NCBI GenBank assembly: GCA_047967505.1 | Contig: CM106541.1 | Strand: one strand, 5' to 3' | Origin: Dipteris shenzhenensis | Lineage: Eukaryota > Polypodiophyta > Polypodiopsida > Gleicheniales | DNA: 64,000 nt | In this document: piece by piece, positions 32,438 through 42,403 of the stretch | How positions within the stretch are numbered: position 1 is the stretch's first letter | Layout: every line of letters starts with the position of its first letter | The notes under the pieces: model-generated | Told to the model about the DNA's origin: nothing | Database searches by the model: none | What the model saw: only the letters and a program-made list of their open reading frames with translations | Made by a program: the position numbers and the translations under genes

Positions 32438-33237
32438 TCATGTTTTCAACGCATGGACAACAGCATACAACTCTAATTCATGAGTTGGCCAATTTTTTTG
32501 AGGGATTGGCCAAGTCAGTATCGCAGCCACTTTCTTTGGATCCATTTCTACCCCCTCTAGAGTAATTATGAATCCTAAATATTCAAGTCTAACCATACAC
32601 AGTATAGTTTTCTTTTTATTTACATAAAGACTGGATTTTGTCAAAGTACTGAACACTATTCTTAAGTGTTCGCGATGCCCAGTAATACTTTTACTGAATA
32701 CTAGAATATCGTCAATAAAATGTACTACAAACTTTCCGATATACGGACGTAGTAAATCGTTCATAAGCATGACGAATGTAGCTGGAGCACTGGTAAGTCC
32801 AAAGGGCATTACCAAAAACTCATAATGACCAAACCTGCTTCTAAAAGCGGTTTTATGCACATCCTCGGCTTTAATACGGATCTGATAGTAGCCACACTTA
32901 AGATCTATCTTACTGAAAATTACGGCCACATGTAATGCATCTAGTAAATCATCGATCCGAGCCATCGGATACCTGTGCTTAATAGTGATATTATTCAATG
33001 CTCTGTAATCCATACGGAGGCGAAAAGTATTATCTTTCTTCCTCTTTAATATCACTGGCGAAGCAAAAACAGACACAGAAACTCTTTCAAAGTCTTCCGA
33101 ATTTCCATGGCTGAAATCAATGGTCCTCGAGGTAAATCCTTTTCACCTCGCAAAACATATTCTACCCCGTTCATCTTGAACTGGTAAATATGCTTTTTCC
33201 AATCAATGGCTGGATTTTTCCAAAAATGCCAAGCCAT
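32438..33237 (-). pseudogene. Gypsy-B reverse transcriptase
   Basis: After the linker (..AIDWKKHIYQFKMNGVEYVL) and a frame break near 33060, the RT reads SPVILKRKKDNTFRLRMDYRALN, FSKIDLKCGYYQIRI, MPFGLTSAPATF and the catalytic block FIDDILVFSK (about 32690-32720). It then jumps from LTWPIPQK to THELELYAVVHALK, skipping most of the connection and RNase H domain, and stops at 32438. Confidence 0.9.
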
Positions 33238-33249
33238 ACCTAGGGCTAT
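33238..33249. repeat. Left target-site duplication of the LINE fragment
   Basis: ACCTAGGGCTAT, exactly repeated at 33998-34009. Confidence 0.95.
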
Positions 33250-33997
33250 GGAGGGATTGCAGTGAACCTTTGGACGTCCAGATTCGGAGCCGACCCTACT
33301 TGCCCTCGTTGCCTTTCTGCTTCGGAGTCTATTCAGCATTGCTTATGGGATTGCAGACAGGCGAGATTGATTTGGATAGGGATAGCCAGGATATTCAGTC
33401 ACTTTGCCCATTCCCCACTTTTTATGACTTGGGGCTCGGTGGCTTGGCTTTCTCTTACAGGACCTCACGTTTTCTATGAGGGAGTTGACTCCTCTCGGGC
33501 CATTTCAGTTCCACGTCATCGGATTGAGTCCTGTTCGTTGGATGTGGTACCACACCGTCCTTTTACAGCTGTACATGCCTCTGTGGATACTTCTTGGGAG
33601 ATTCTAGCGAGCATAGCAGCCTGGCATATCTGGAGAGCCAGATGCACAGAGGCTATGGAGGGTACTCAGGTTCTCCCTCGCACACATTGGCTAGTATCTG
33701 GACAGACATCGTACACACTCTGATGGCCGTATGGACGGGTATGCAGGGGGACTCCCGTGCAGCCTCAGCTAGGAGGGCTTCTTTCTTCAGGGAATGGAAG
33801 GATTCTCCTTTCTTCTCTGAAACTACTACAGGGTTGAGATGGCACTTTCAGCCTTAGCCTTGGCTTTTTTCCACCTCACTCTGAGAGGTTTTTTATTTAT
33901 CCTCATGATTTCATGATGTATTCCGCTTTGAGCTTGCTCTCGCGGGTTTTTGTTCTTACTTAATAGAAGTCTTTTTCATGGAAAAAAAAAAAAAAAA
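33250..33997 (+). mobile_element. 5'-truncated LINE fragment inside gypsy-B
   Basis: 748 bp of family-A ORF2 tail: GGIAVNLW-type start, the CCHC finger CPRCLSASESIQHCLWDC (33300-33353), then the C-terminus to QPWLFST..L, an A2-type 3'UTR and about 17 A. A perfect 12 bp TSD (ACCTAGGGCTAT) brackets it. One frameshift near 33690 splits the coding part (33262-33723, 33594-33857). It is the innermost and therefore youngest member of this nest. Confidence 0.95.
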
Positions 33998-34300
33998 CCT
34001 AGGGCTATATCTGCGTGAGCAAGCTTGGTCAACTCAAAGTCCAGCTTCTCAACATAGACCTGTATTCGAAGTTTCAACTTGGTAACCCTTTGGTCCCATA
34101 CTTCAGTTGAACTTCCGTCCGCCATCCTGACCGTATAAGCATAGTCAGACGGACTAGTTTTCAACTTGATCCTCTTAATAAGCTTCGAGTTAATTACATT
34201 GTGCGTTGACGCTGAGTCAAACAACACAATCACATCACGATTGGCTACTTGCCCTTTCATTTTAATCAACTCGGGCTCATCGAAAACCGTATATCCCGTT
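33998..34300 (-). pseudogene. Gypsy-B protease, cut by a LINE fragment
   Basis: Frame VFDEPELIKMKGQV.. then VIVLFDSASTHNVIN, the retropepsin active-site region. The usual D-S/T-G triad reads D-S-A, which should impair activity unless it is a lineage variant. The frame reaches ADIALG and stops at the LINE insertion at 33997; it continues at 33249 as IALGMAWHFWKNPAIDW. Confidence 0.82.
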
Positions 34301-35579
34301 GCTGCGGGGTTGGAAGGATGTTATCAGGTGCACCGCTTACTAACTTAGTAACAGACACACTTAACAACACAGGTACTAACCTCTGAGAAGGTCCCGCCAA
34401 TTGCATTTGCATATATTCCGCATTGGGACTCTCCTGCATTTCTGCGTCGCATTCAAATATTATCATATTGGCCGTGCAACGGTCTTTGTTTAGTGGACAA
34501 TCTTTCCACTGATGTCGCTGAAGGCAACCGAAGCACAATCCTTCTTTTCTAGCTCTCTCTTTTTGCTCAGGGGTCAACGAGGACTTTGACCAAGCCCGGG
34601 CTGCCGTTGGAGTTACTTTTCTTTCCACCCCAACGGTGGTACTTGTCTTTGCTTGTCCCTCAACCGGCTTCACCTGCTTGGTTTGGCCACTTGGCTTGTC
34701 TTTGAAGTCCATTTCCTCTGAAATCCCCCTTTTTCTCGGGTACTCATGCTGAGTCCCTGCCTGTACAAACCCACTAGGTCTGCCTCTGGCATCCTCATAG
34801 TTCAGGGCTACTGCAATAGATTCATCTAATGTAGTCTCATATTTAGCCCAAACTTCCATTTTAATCTTGTCGTTCAGTCCATAGATATAGTCTTTCAACT
34901 GAACCGACATAGGGAGAGGGTCTGTTATTTTCATAACACATTCCCTGAACTTGTCAGTGTACTCTGCCACCGACAAATTCCTCTGGCAAAGGTTTCTATA
35001 AGCATCCCAAGCTCGGGACTCTTCGTCAGGTGGAAGAAAGTGTTTCTTGAATTCAGCCTTAAACCCTTACCAGGTGGTAGGGGTAACTTGATGTTTCTGT
35101 TGCTTTATCCACCATCTATCCGCTGCCTCAATAAACAGGTGAGTGGTCTCGCGAATTTTCTTTAGATCAGATCTGATTTCACAAATGGCGAAGGCTTCTT
35201 CCCACTTGTGTAACCAAACCTCGATCACATCAGAACTGCGCTCGGTCATCCGACCAACGTACTTCTCCGGTCTATAGTTGGCAATATTAGGTACCTTGAC
35301 CTTCGCACGTTCTGATGAGTGTATACTGGGCTCTGGCTCTGCTGGAGCTTTGCCCTTTTCATTTCTAGATGGTCTAGCCGACAAGGCTTGCACCATCTCT
35401 CTAATTTCATTTTGACCAGCGTTCACTTGAAGCTGCTAGTTCATGATCTGTTGTAAGGCGTCTTCTAGTATAGAAATCCTACCCACCAAAGTAGGTGTTG
35501 TGTGATGAGACACTTGTTGTGTAGACCGTGCTCTAGATTCACCAGGATTCACCCTGGAATCTTGTCCCTCTGTCTCCAT
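34266..35579 (-). pseudogene. Gypsy-B gag, two in-frame stops
   Basis: Starts METEGQDSRV at 35579 on the minus strand. One reading frame runs to 34266, broken only by TAG near 35436 and TAA near 35067. It has the capsid blocks VEVWLHKWEEAF-like and FKKHFLPPDEESRAWD, then YTDKFRECVMKI and LNYEDARGR, and a nucleocapsid knuckle CFGCLQRHQWKDCP (C-x2-C-x4-H-x4-C) at about 34500-34545. The protease region follows in a different frame. Confidence 0.87.
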
Positions 35580-36402
35580 TCTTTCAAAAGGAAAAATAGT
35601 TTTTTTTTCTTTTTTTTCCACTTCGAATTTCCTTCTGCTGTACAAGAATAAATCGACTGCAAACTCTGCTGTACAGGAATAACAAACCGCAACTGAAAAG
35701 TTGTATAGAAGGAAAAAAATGATGCTCCTTGGAATAAATCGTCGGAGACTATGCTGAGACCCAAAAATCACCCGTCGCCCCTCTTGATGAACTGAGGGCT
35801 TGTTCACGCGCAGGGCTTCGAGCTAGGCCAGTTGCCAGCCTCGAGTGATTACCTCTGTCGATCAAATTTTTCCATGCATCCCAATGTTAACGATCCCTTA
35901 CGAACCAAAAAAAAAAGGAGATCGTTTATCGCGTCGAAGGACCTCCTCATAACATAATTGTCTATCGCCTCTGTCCACGTCGTCTTAGGAATTCCGTCAA
36001 CAACTCACCCGCTCCATTAACAGAAGCAGCTCTCTGCGCACCTCAATGTAGATGTTGCTGCCTCGACGATCTACTAGATGGAAGGAAGACGTCGTCGCCT
36101 GCTCACGGGAACCCGACGCTCCTGCGACCGAATCAGCCCGCTCTATTCCGCCCAGGGCGGCCTTTATTACATTAGAACGGATGCAGCCACCCGACGTAGA
36201 TGGCGAAGGTGACGGCCATCCTCCCCCTGCGGCACCTCTTTCTCCGTCTCCAGATGTAGTTAGCACTCGAACAGTGATACCGCTTCGGATCCCTCCGCCG
36301 CGTCCGGCTTCCTATGTCTTTCGATGGCCGTCCGTGCCACCCTGCGCTTCCTTCAGGTCACACAGCATCGCTGTTTCCACCCTTTCCTGATCTCTTCCTG
36401 TC
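35580..36402 (-). other. Gypsy-B leader
   Basis: About 0.8 kb between primer site and gag ATG. Frames on both strands (for example 36052-36390 plus) are short and proline/serine-rich, and I do not regard them as genes. Confidence 0.5.
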
Positions 36403-36414
36403 GCTCTAATACCA
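36403..36414 (-). promoter_or_regulatory. Gypsy-B primer-binding site
   Basis: Minus-strand TGGTATTAGAGC, one mismatch from the initiator-Met-tRNA site. Confidence 0.85.
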
Positions 36415-36416
36415 AA

Positions 36417-36879
36417 TGATACGTCCACTTTTCTATCCTTACTGTTCCGTCGAATTACAGGCAATTTAATATCACAGGCGATGGCATCATAAATTTCCTC
36501 CCAGCCTCTCTTGTAGACTGCAAGCATCAAAAGATACGTAATTTTCTTCATTCATGCTTATCCACAAGCCCTCAGTTCCCTAGATGGTTCCCTCTGCCAC
36601 ATGTCATCATTCTAGACCTTTAGCTTGGTACACCATTTACCCCTCTCTTGGGGCACAATTAAAACATTTGCCACATGGCATTTTTACACATTTAGGTGCA
36701 CCTAGGCCTTAGCACTCAGAACCACCTAGTCGATGCCAATACACCCTCACCTAGGACCTTGGCAGTTACTTCCCTTGACCATTTAATTTACGCACATGAA
36801 ATATTACAGAAGTCGGTCATCTAAGAGAAAATGCCCACCGATCTTTCCGAGGTCATGCTATCTCGGCTAGAGCATAACA
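36417..36879 (-). repeat. Gypsy-B 5' LTR
   Basis: 463 bp partner of 30328-30790, identified as 5' by the adjoining primer site. Confidence 0.95.
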
Positions 36880-37512
36880 CTAGGACACTAGATTTCTGCA
36901 ACCTCCTTTCGGGATAAGGGGGATGAGACCTTCTATAAGCGACTCGGGCATCTCACCAGAGTCCCAAATATCCTGCAGGGCTGAAGTAATGTAGTCTCCA
37001 ATCATATCCCATAATGCAATAAAAAAAGAGGGGGTAAGGCCATCCGAACCTGGGCACTTGCCCTTGTGAAGGGCTGAAAGTGCAGTCCTGAACTCTGTGT
37101 TGGTTAAAGGTGCATCAAGCAAAACATGCATATCCGGTTTCACCAACAAAGGAATGCTCTGCCAAATAACCTGTCTAGCATCCTCTCTATCCCGTGTCTC
37201 AGGATCAGCAGTAAGAAGGGCGGCATAAAAATCTGAAGCTATGCGCAAGACATCATCAGGATCTGTTTCTAAAACCCCATGTGAGTCAATAAGTTGTGAT
37301 GCACTCTCTCTACTATGTCTAAGGCCAAGAGTAGAGAAAAAGTGTTTATTGACTCTGCCACCCATCTGAATCCAGAAGGACTCCCGTGCATGAAAGGCAT
37401 ACTCTGCTCTCTGATCAAGCAATACATGCTGATAAGCCCTTGCTGCAGCAAGGCGCTCTTGAATCCAAGCATTTGAAGGCCGTTTCTTCTCTTTCCTCTG
37501 CAAAGCTACCAA
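36880..37512 (-). pseudogene. LINE-6 ORF2 linker and RT start
   Basis: A 210-codon open frame: GGRVNKHFFSTLG, LTNTEFRTALSALHKGKCPGS and LIEGLIPLIPKGG, immediately upstream of the RT block that continues at 30327 across the chromovirus. No break inside this piece. Confidence 0.9.
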
Positions 37513-38488
37513 CTGCTAGCGAACACCAATCTCACATCTGAGAATATCTCGTCTCTTGGTATGAGCAACTGAGAGGTAGAAGTCGCTAATACCAGAAAGG
37601 GCAGCAGCTACCTGTGATGGCAATGGCTGCCCACCTTGGACATGAGAAACCCATATCTGCAGGGCTGCCTCTGTAAGGTCCTCCTTTGTGTACAAGGCAT
37701 CTGGAATCCTGATGCTGGCAGATCAGCCTCTCAGGTGAGGCTCTGAGATAGCCAGCACAACAGGAAAGTGGTCTGAAGTGGAAATCCCAGCAGCAATGCA
37801 TACCAATCCACCTCTGTCAAGTGCCCAATCATCTACATAGAATCTGTCAATGTGTGCATGAATAGGCATCTGTTGTTTCATGTTCGACCAAGAGAACAGG
37901 AGGGACTGTGGCTGAATAAGAAAGGCATTGTCCAACCAAGTATCTCTGCCACAGTAGTGAAAAAGGAAGGCATCCCAAGCTGCTCTCTCGAAAGAGTGAA
38001 GTCCTCCTTCTCTATCCTCTTTTTTGTCTGACGGTAACTCAACCATGTTAAAGTCACCTCCAATCACCCATGAATCCACAATGGGGGCCCAGGAGAGCAA
38101 ATCCTTGCACATAAAGACACGTTCCCCTCTAATGTTGGAGGCATACAGGTTAAGGAAACCAACCTTACACCCTCCAATCAAGAGAATAATCCACTGAGCT
38201 CTAGAGGGAATAATGACTCCGTGTCCAACAACCAAGGGGAGAACCGGCTGCGAAACTGAAATAGAAGTGCCCCCCCCTGGTGCCCAAGGCAGGCGACCAA
38301 AAAGTATGACCAGAAAGTAGTTTTCCACACTTAGAGCAATCACTGGCATCCAACCTGTGTTCCTGGATAAAAAGGATATCAATAGCACCTCCAGTGACAC
38401 CTGGATGAAGCTGATTCTGGATCAACTGCCTACGGCGACGGTGTGGAACTCCGCCTAGACCCTGTATGTTCCAGCTAACTATCCTCAT
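37513..38488 (-). pseudogene. LINE-6 ORF2 endonuclease
   Basis: Starts MRIVSWNIQGLGG at 38488, with FIQEHRLD, then VIGGDFNMVE and SDHFPVVL. A frameshift near 38250 and another near 37720 break it. The start overlaps the ORF1 stop as ATGA, as in LINE-1. Confidence 0.88.
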
Positions 38489-39620
38489 CGACAGGAGGAT
38501 GCTGGATGGAAAGGCTTACCTGACCTAGTAGAGGAGACCAGCTTCCCCTGGGCCGAAACACTCTTGCTGAGGGCAGGAAACTCAACAGGTGAAAGGATCC
38601 CTACACCTGCTGAGGGGGGGGCCCTAACAAAAGGAATCCCAATGACCGGGACCCCTAAGGTGGAGGGCACAAACTCCTCATCATCCATGAAAGTCCCTGA
38701 ATCAGCCAGTGTCGAAAAAGAGTTCTTGAAGACCTGCACTCCTGGAGAAAGGAGGAGAAGGACCTGCCAGGCCTCTATCAGCAGATCTGGAGCTGGGAGC
38801 TGAGGAGGCCTGTGGCTGGGCTGAAGAAGGATCTGTAGTCCTCATCTGTGCAAACACTCCCTCAGCTGTGGCATGGACAGTCTGAGGGGGAGAAGTATCG
38901 GTAGCCCCCTCGTGATCAGAAACGAAAATGGCTGGGGCTGGTGCATCTGAAGTCCCCTCCTGATGAGAAACTGTAGTATCTAGGGCTGCAACACCATCCA
39001 CCTTTGGAGTCTGGATGGCATCTGTCTGAACCGGATCAAGGGTCTCCTCCTGAGGTAAAGGAGCCACTCTGACCGCTCTCCAACATGGTACTAGGAGTGC
39101 TACAGGCTTTGGGCGCCCTGTTGCCCCTGGTGGTCCAAGGGTGCGCGAAGCAGGGCGCCCTACTTCTCCTAGTAGTCCTAGAGTAAGTGGTACAGGCCAC
39201 ACGGGAGGTGCAGATGGGATAGTACATGAAGGAGCCGCACTAGAAGACCTCTTGGGTCTTTTCCTCTTCCTTGGGCAATCTCTAGCAAAGTGCCCAAGGG
39301 TCTGCAAATCCTGCATTGATCCTGTCTACCTGTAATCTTGATTCTTTGTCGAAAGAGAGAGCCATCTGGACGCTCAATCATGATGTGGTCATCTGAGATT
39401 TTAGGGTCAGAGACAATGACCCTAACTCGAGGCACCCCGTCTGCTCTGACTTCCTCTGCTGAGGAAGAAGGCATGCCAGGAAGGGGGGGAATCTCAGTGA
39501 CCACTCCGAAAGTGGCTCCAATAGTAGCAAGAAGTCGATGGTAAACCTGAGGAAGACCAGGAAACCTGATGAACAGTGATGTGATCTGACTGTCCTCCTC
39601 AACCGGATCGAAGCCCCCTC
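38485..39620 (-). pseudogene. LINE-6 ORF1, second (main) copy
   Basis: Begins within the DUF4283-like domain (GFDPVEEDSQ, IRFPGLPQVYHRLLATIG), then EIPPLPG, VPRVRVIVSDPKISDD and a CCHC knuckle (QCRICR..LGHFARDC) at about 39300-39250. A long serine/proline linker follows and the conserved C-terminal block ends at the ATGA overlap (38485-38488). At least two frameshifts. Confidence 0.8.
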
Positions 39621-40045
39621 GTGGTCGGAAACCAAAGGGTCAGAAACCAAAGGGACTGGGGTTGGTGGATCTAAAGGCCCCTCCTGATGTGGAGCTGTAG
39701 TGTCTGGGGCTGCAGCAACATCCACCTCTGGAGTCTGGAAGGCGTTTGTCTAAACAGGATCAAAAGTTTCCTGCGGTAAGGGCTGCTGCGGGCATTGGGC
39801 GCCCTGCTGCCCCTGGTGGTCCTGGGGTGTGCGAAGCAGCGCGCCTTGCTGCTCTTGGTGGTCCTGGAGTACCTGGTACAAGGTGCTGGGGAGGTGCAGT
39901 CATGGTAGTACGTGAAGGAGCCGCACCAGAAGACCTCTTGGGTCTTTTTCTCTTCCTTGGGCAGCAGTCTTTAGCAAAGTGCCCAAGGGTCCTGCAAATC
40001 CTGCACTGGTCCTGTCTACCTGAAATCTCGGAGGAGGGGGCAAGG
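39621..40045 (-). pseudogene. LINE-6 ORF1, extra knuckle-linker segment
   Basis: A second, partial ORF1 lies upstream of the main one. The 5'UTR joins directly to GRQDQCRICRTLGHFAKDC, followed by the same linker (..TPEVDVAAAPDTT..HQEG..SDHEG). It then jumps back into the N-terminal DUF4283 region of the main copy. The order is thus knuckle-linker-DUF4283-knuckle-linker. It is absent from the other LINE copies here. Confidence 0.75.
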
Positions 40046-40505
40046 GGGCAGCGGGAGAGGGAGGGTGGGGGAGAAAGGGGGCGGGGGAGGGAGGGGGCGG
40101 GGGGGCAGCGAGTGGGGGAGAGGGGGCGGGGGAAAGAAAGAAAGAAAGTGTATTATTGTCCACTAGAGGCCAAAATGGGCCCATGGGACATCAAGAACTC
40201 TGCATACAAGATAGCACAAAATCAACGTGCCCCAAATAAGAGGGAGGGCAGCGGGTGGGGAGAGGGAGGGCGAGGAGGGAGAGGGAGGGGGCGGGAGGGC
40301 TGGCATGGGGAGAGAGGGAGAGCGGGGAGGAGGAAGGGAGGGAGGAGGGAGAGGGGGCTGGCGAAGGGGAGGGAGAGGAGGAGAAGCAAGGGGAGGGAGA
40401 GGGCGGGCAGCGAGGGGGAGGGGGAGGGAGAGAGAGGGAGAGGGGGCTGGCTGAGAGAGGGAGAGGGGGGGGGGCAGCAGCTCACGGGGAGAGGAGCAGC
40501 TCGTC
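40046..40505 (-). repeat. LINE-6 5'UTR, purine-only on the plus strand
   Basis: GA-rich low-complexity tract (GGGAGAGGGAGG-like units), the reverse complement of the CT-rich LINE-1 5'UTR. The long open frames across it on either strand are compositional. Confidence 0.75.
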
Positions 40506-40518
40506 GACCAGATTTTTG

Positions 40519-40923
40519 AATTGGCTGATTTGGACGGGATGTTGCATATGAATAGAGTCAATGGGCTTAGGTTGAAGAAATATGTGATCAGGATCATGCA
40601 AGTAAACACATGTGGCCCTCTTGTGCTGCAGCAAGGCAGGACTGAAGACCTCAAGGATGAGGACATCTCTGAAGACCTCAAAACTATATTTGACTGCAAG
40701 ACATGAATGTCTGCAGCTTGGGGTTGGGCAAAACATGATAAGACAAAAAAAAGAAACAAAATGCTAGCACTATGAATAATGTGGGGAGACACATAGGTGC
40801 ACATAGTTATCTAGTGATGGGTTTGTTTTTTTTTTCTGGCTCCAAAGACATCTTTTCCACAAAAAAAAAGATGATATGATGTAAATATTTGACTATCATT
40901 AAAATGCTTGTAGGAACCTCCTT
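40519..40923 (+). pseudogene. Tat-type gypsy integrase end and 3' spacer
   Basis: Picks up exactly where 27459 broke off: ELADLDGMLHMNRVNGLRLKKY..., the last integrase segment, to a stop near 40705, then non-coding spacer to the LTR. The first 13 bp (40519-40531) are the right TSD of LINE-6. Confidence 0.8.
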
Positions 40924-41280
40924 TGGGAAGTGATGAAAACGCAATATGGATGCACTCCAGAGTAATGTACCCATGTGTGACAGGGTCGGTGGTTGAATGT
41001 CATATATAAAAGTTTTTTGTGTTTTTTTACGTGTGGTAAATGGTCTTCTGTGCATGGAATGTTGTCATGTCAATATTTGTGTTACTATCCAATGTGGTAA
41101 ATGTGTGGGCATGCATCAAAATGCCTTGCTTTGAAGGCTTGTTGTTGTGTGAGCAATGGTCTTGGTGCAATAGCTTTTGAGGCAAGGTAGAAGAGTGGTA
41201 AAAGGAGGCAATGACATGGAAATTGAAGTGGAGAGGTGGCCTGCATGAGGAAGCTACGTTTTACGTGAAGACTTGGCTCA
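40924..41280 (+). repeat. Tat-type gypsy LTR, copy 3 (partial, diverged)
   Basis: Starts TGGGAAGTGATGAAAACGCAATATGG, like copies 1 and 2 (TGGGAAATGATGAAATGCAATGTGG), with later matching blocks (GAAGAGTGGTAAA, GAAGCTACGT). It is much more diverged than copies 1 and 2 are from each other. LINE-7 cuts it at 41281 and the rest is not found in the window. Confidence 0.65.
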
Positions 41281-41378
41281 TTTTTTTTTTTTTGGCAAAA
41301 AGAGACTTCTATTAAGTATTAAAGAAAAACCGTTAGAGCAAGCTACATACGGGATACATCATGCAATGCACGAAAAGC

Positions 41379-42403
41379 TCAAGAGCCAAAAAGAAAGGAT
41401 TGAGGCTGATAGTGCCATCTCAATCTGGTAGAAACCTCCGAGAAAAAGGGAGAACCCCTCCAAACTCGAAGAAATATAGTCCTTCTAGAAGAGGCTGCCC
41501 GTGAAGAGGCCTGCATGCTAGCCCATATGGCTATCAAAGTGTGAACCGTGTCAGTCCAAATACCCGTGAACACCTATGATGGGTGTATCTGGGTGCCATC
41601 CAAGGCCTCAGTACATCTGGCTCTCCAAATGTGAAGAGGAAATGCTAGCCAAAATCTCCCAAGAGGTGTCCACTGAAACATGAGAAGCTCTGAAGGGAGT
41701 AAGTGGTACATCTTGCAGAGAGCAGGGCTCTATCACCTGCCGACGGACCGAGAGTGCCCAAGAAGAAGGCTCACCCTCAAAAAACACCTGGGGCCTGGTA
41801 AGAGATAACCATGCGACCGAGCCCCAAGTCATGAAGAAAGGGGAAGTGTGAAAGATGCTGAGTATCCGAGCAACCCCTTTCCAAACAGTCCTCGCCTGAC
41901 TGCAGTCCCAAAGGCAATGTCGCACTGACTCCTCTGCAGAATGACAACGAGGACAAGTGGGATCAGCCCCAAATCATGATCTCCACAGGTTCACTGCAAT
42001 CCCTCCATGAATAGAAAGCCAAAAGAAAACAATGATCTTTCTATTTCTGAGGGATTTCTAGAGCCTCCTCCAGAAATTTCACGCAAATCTGCGGTGATGA
42101 AGAAGCTTTCCCAATGGGGGCTCTGGAGGGAATCCAACCCCTACTGTTCAGCTGAAATCTCCTGGCATTACCAACCGTGAAACGAAAGAAGGGAATCACC
42201 CTCTCTCGGTGCCCATGATCTATCCACTCCCACTCTCCTGGGTCCCACTGCAAGCACCTGATAGGTGCACCTCCATATAACCACAACCTCCAGGATCCCA
42301 AGGCCAAGAGCAGAGGGTCCAGGTCTAAGTACCACTGCAAGCCCGCTACATGGTCCACAAAACCAGCAATCCTGACAGGCTGAAAGGCAACCTCAAGAAG
42401 AAT
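41379..42403 (-). pseudogene. LINE-7 ORF2 C-terminal region
   Basis: GSWRLWLYGGAPIRCLQWDPGEWEW block (42300-42200), ARRFQL, the segment before the finger, then a finger whose last part reads RHCLWDCSQARTVW (41920-41880), and TSWEILASIS to the end. Frameshifts at about 42040, 41925 and 41600. The finger's first cysteines lie in another frame at about 41960. Confidence 0.82.
42389..42403. repeat. Left target-site duplication of LINE-B1
   Basis: AACCTCAAGAAGAAT, repeated at 47110-47124. Confidence 0.9.

Larger units (their letters stand above)
30328..36879 (-). mobile_element. Gypsy-B: complete chromovirus-type Ty3/gypsy element
   Basis: Two 463 bp LTRs with nine differences (about 98 percent identity) flank gag, protease, RT and integrase in gypsy order on the minus strand. 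A Met-tRNA-like primer site lies two bases inside the right (5') LTR. Flanking 5 bp are CTGGG and CTAGG, a TSD with one mutation. It sits in the RT region of LINE-6. The coding region has stops, a large deletion between RT and integrase, and a LINE fragment in the protease region, so it is inactive. Confidence 0.94.
27473..40518 (-). mobile_element. LINE-6: full-length family A LINE, split by a chromovirus
   Basis: Minus-strand LINE with its A2-type 3'UTR and poly(T) at 27473, ORF2, ORF1 and purine-rich (minus-strand pyrimidine) 5'UTR up to 40518. A 13 bp TSD, AATTGGCTGATTT, brackets it; gypsy coding sequence (..NGSYQLAD / ELADLDGMLHMN..) continues across it, proving insertion. After removing the 6.55 kb chromovirus the LINE is about 6.5 kb. 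ORF1 carries a duplicated segment, and several stops and frameshifts make it inactive. Confidence 0.92.

Noticed and set aside
36052-36390. 112-codon plus-strand frame
   Set aside because: Antisense to the chromovirus leader; no domain and no conserved partner.
40163-40804. 213-codon minus-strand proline-rich frame and plus-strand glycine/arginine-rich frames
   Set aside because: Same LINE 5'UTR low-complexity tract seen in reverse; no domain.
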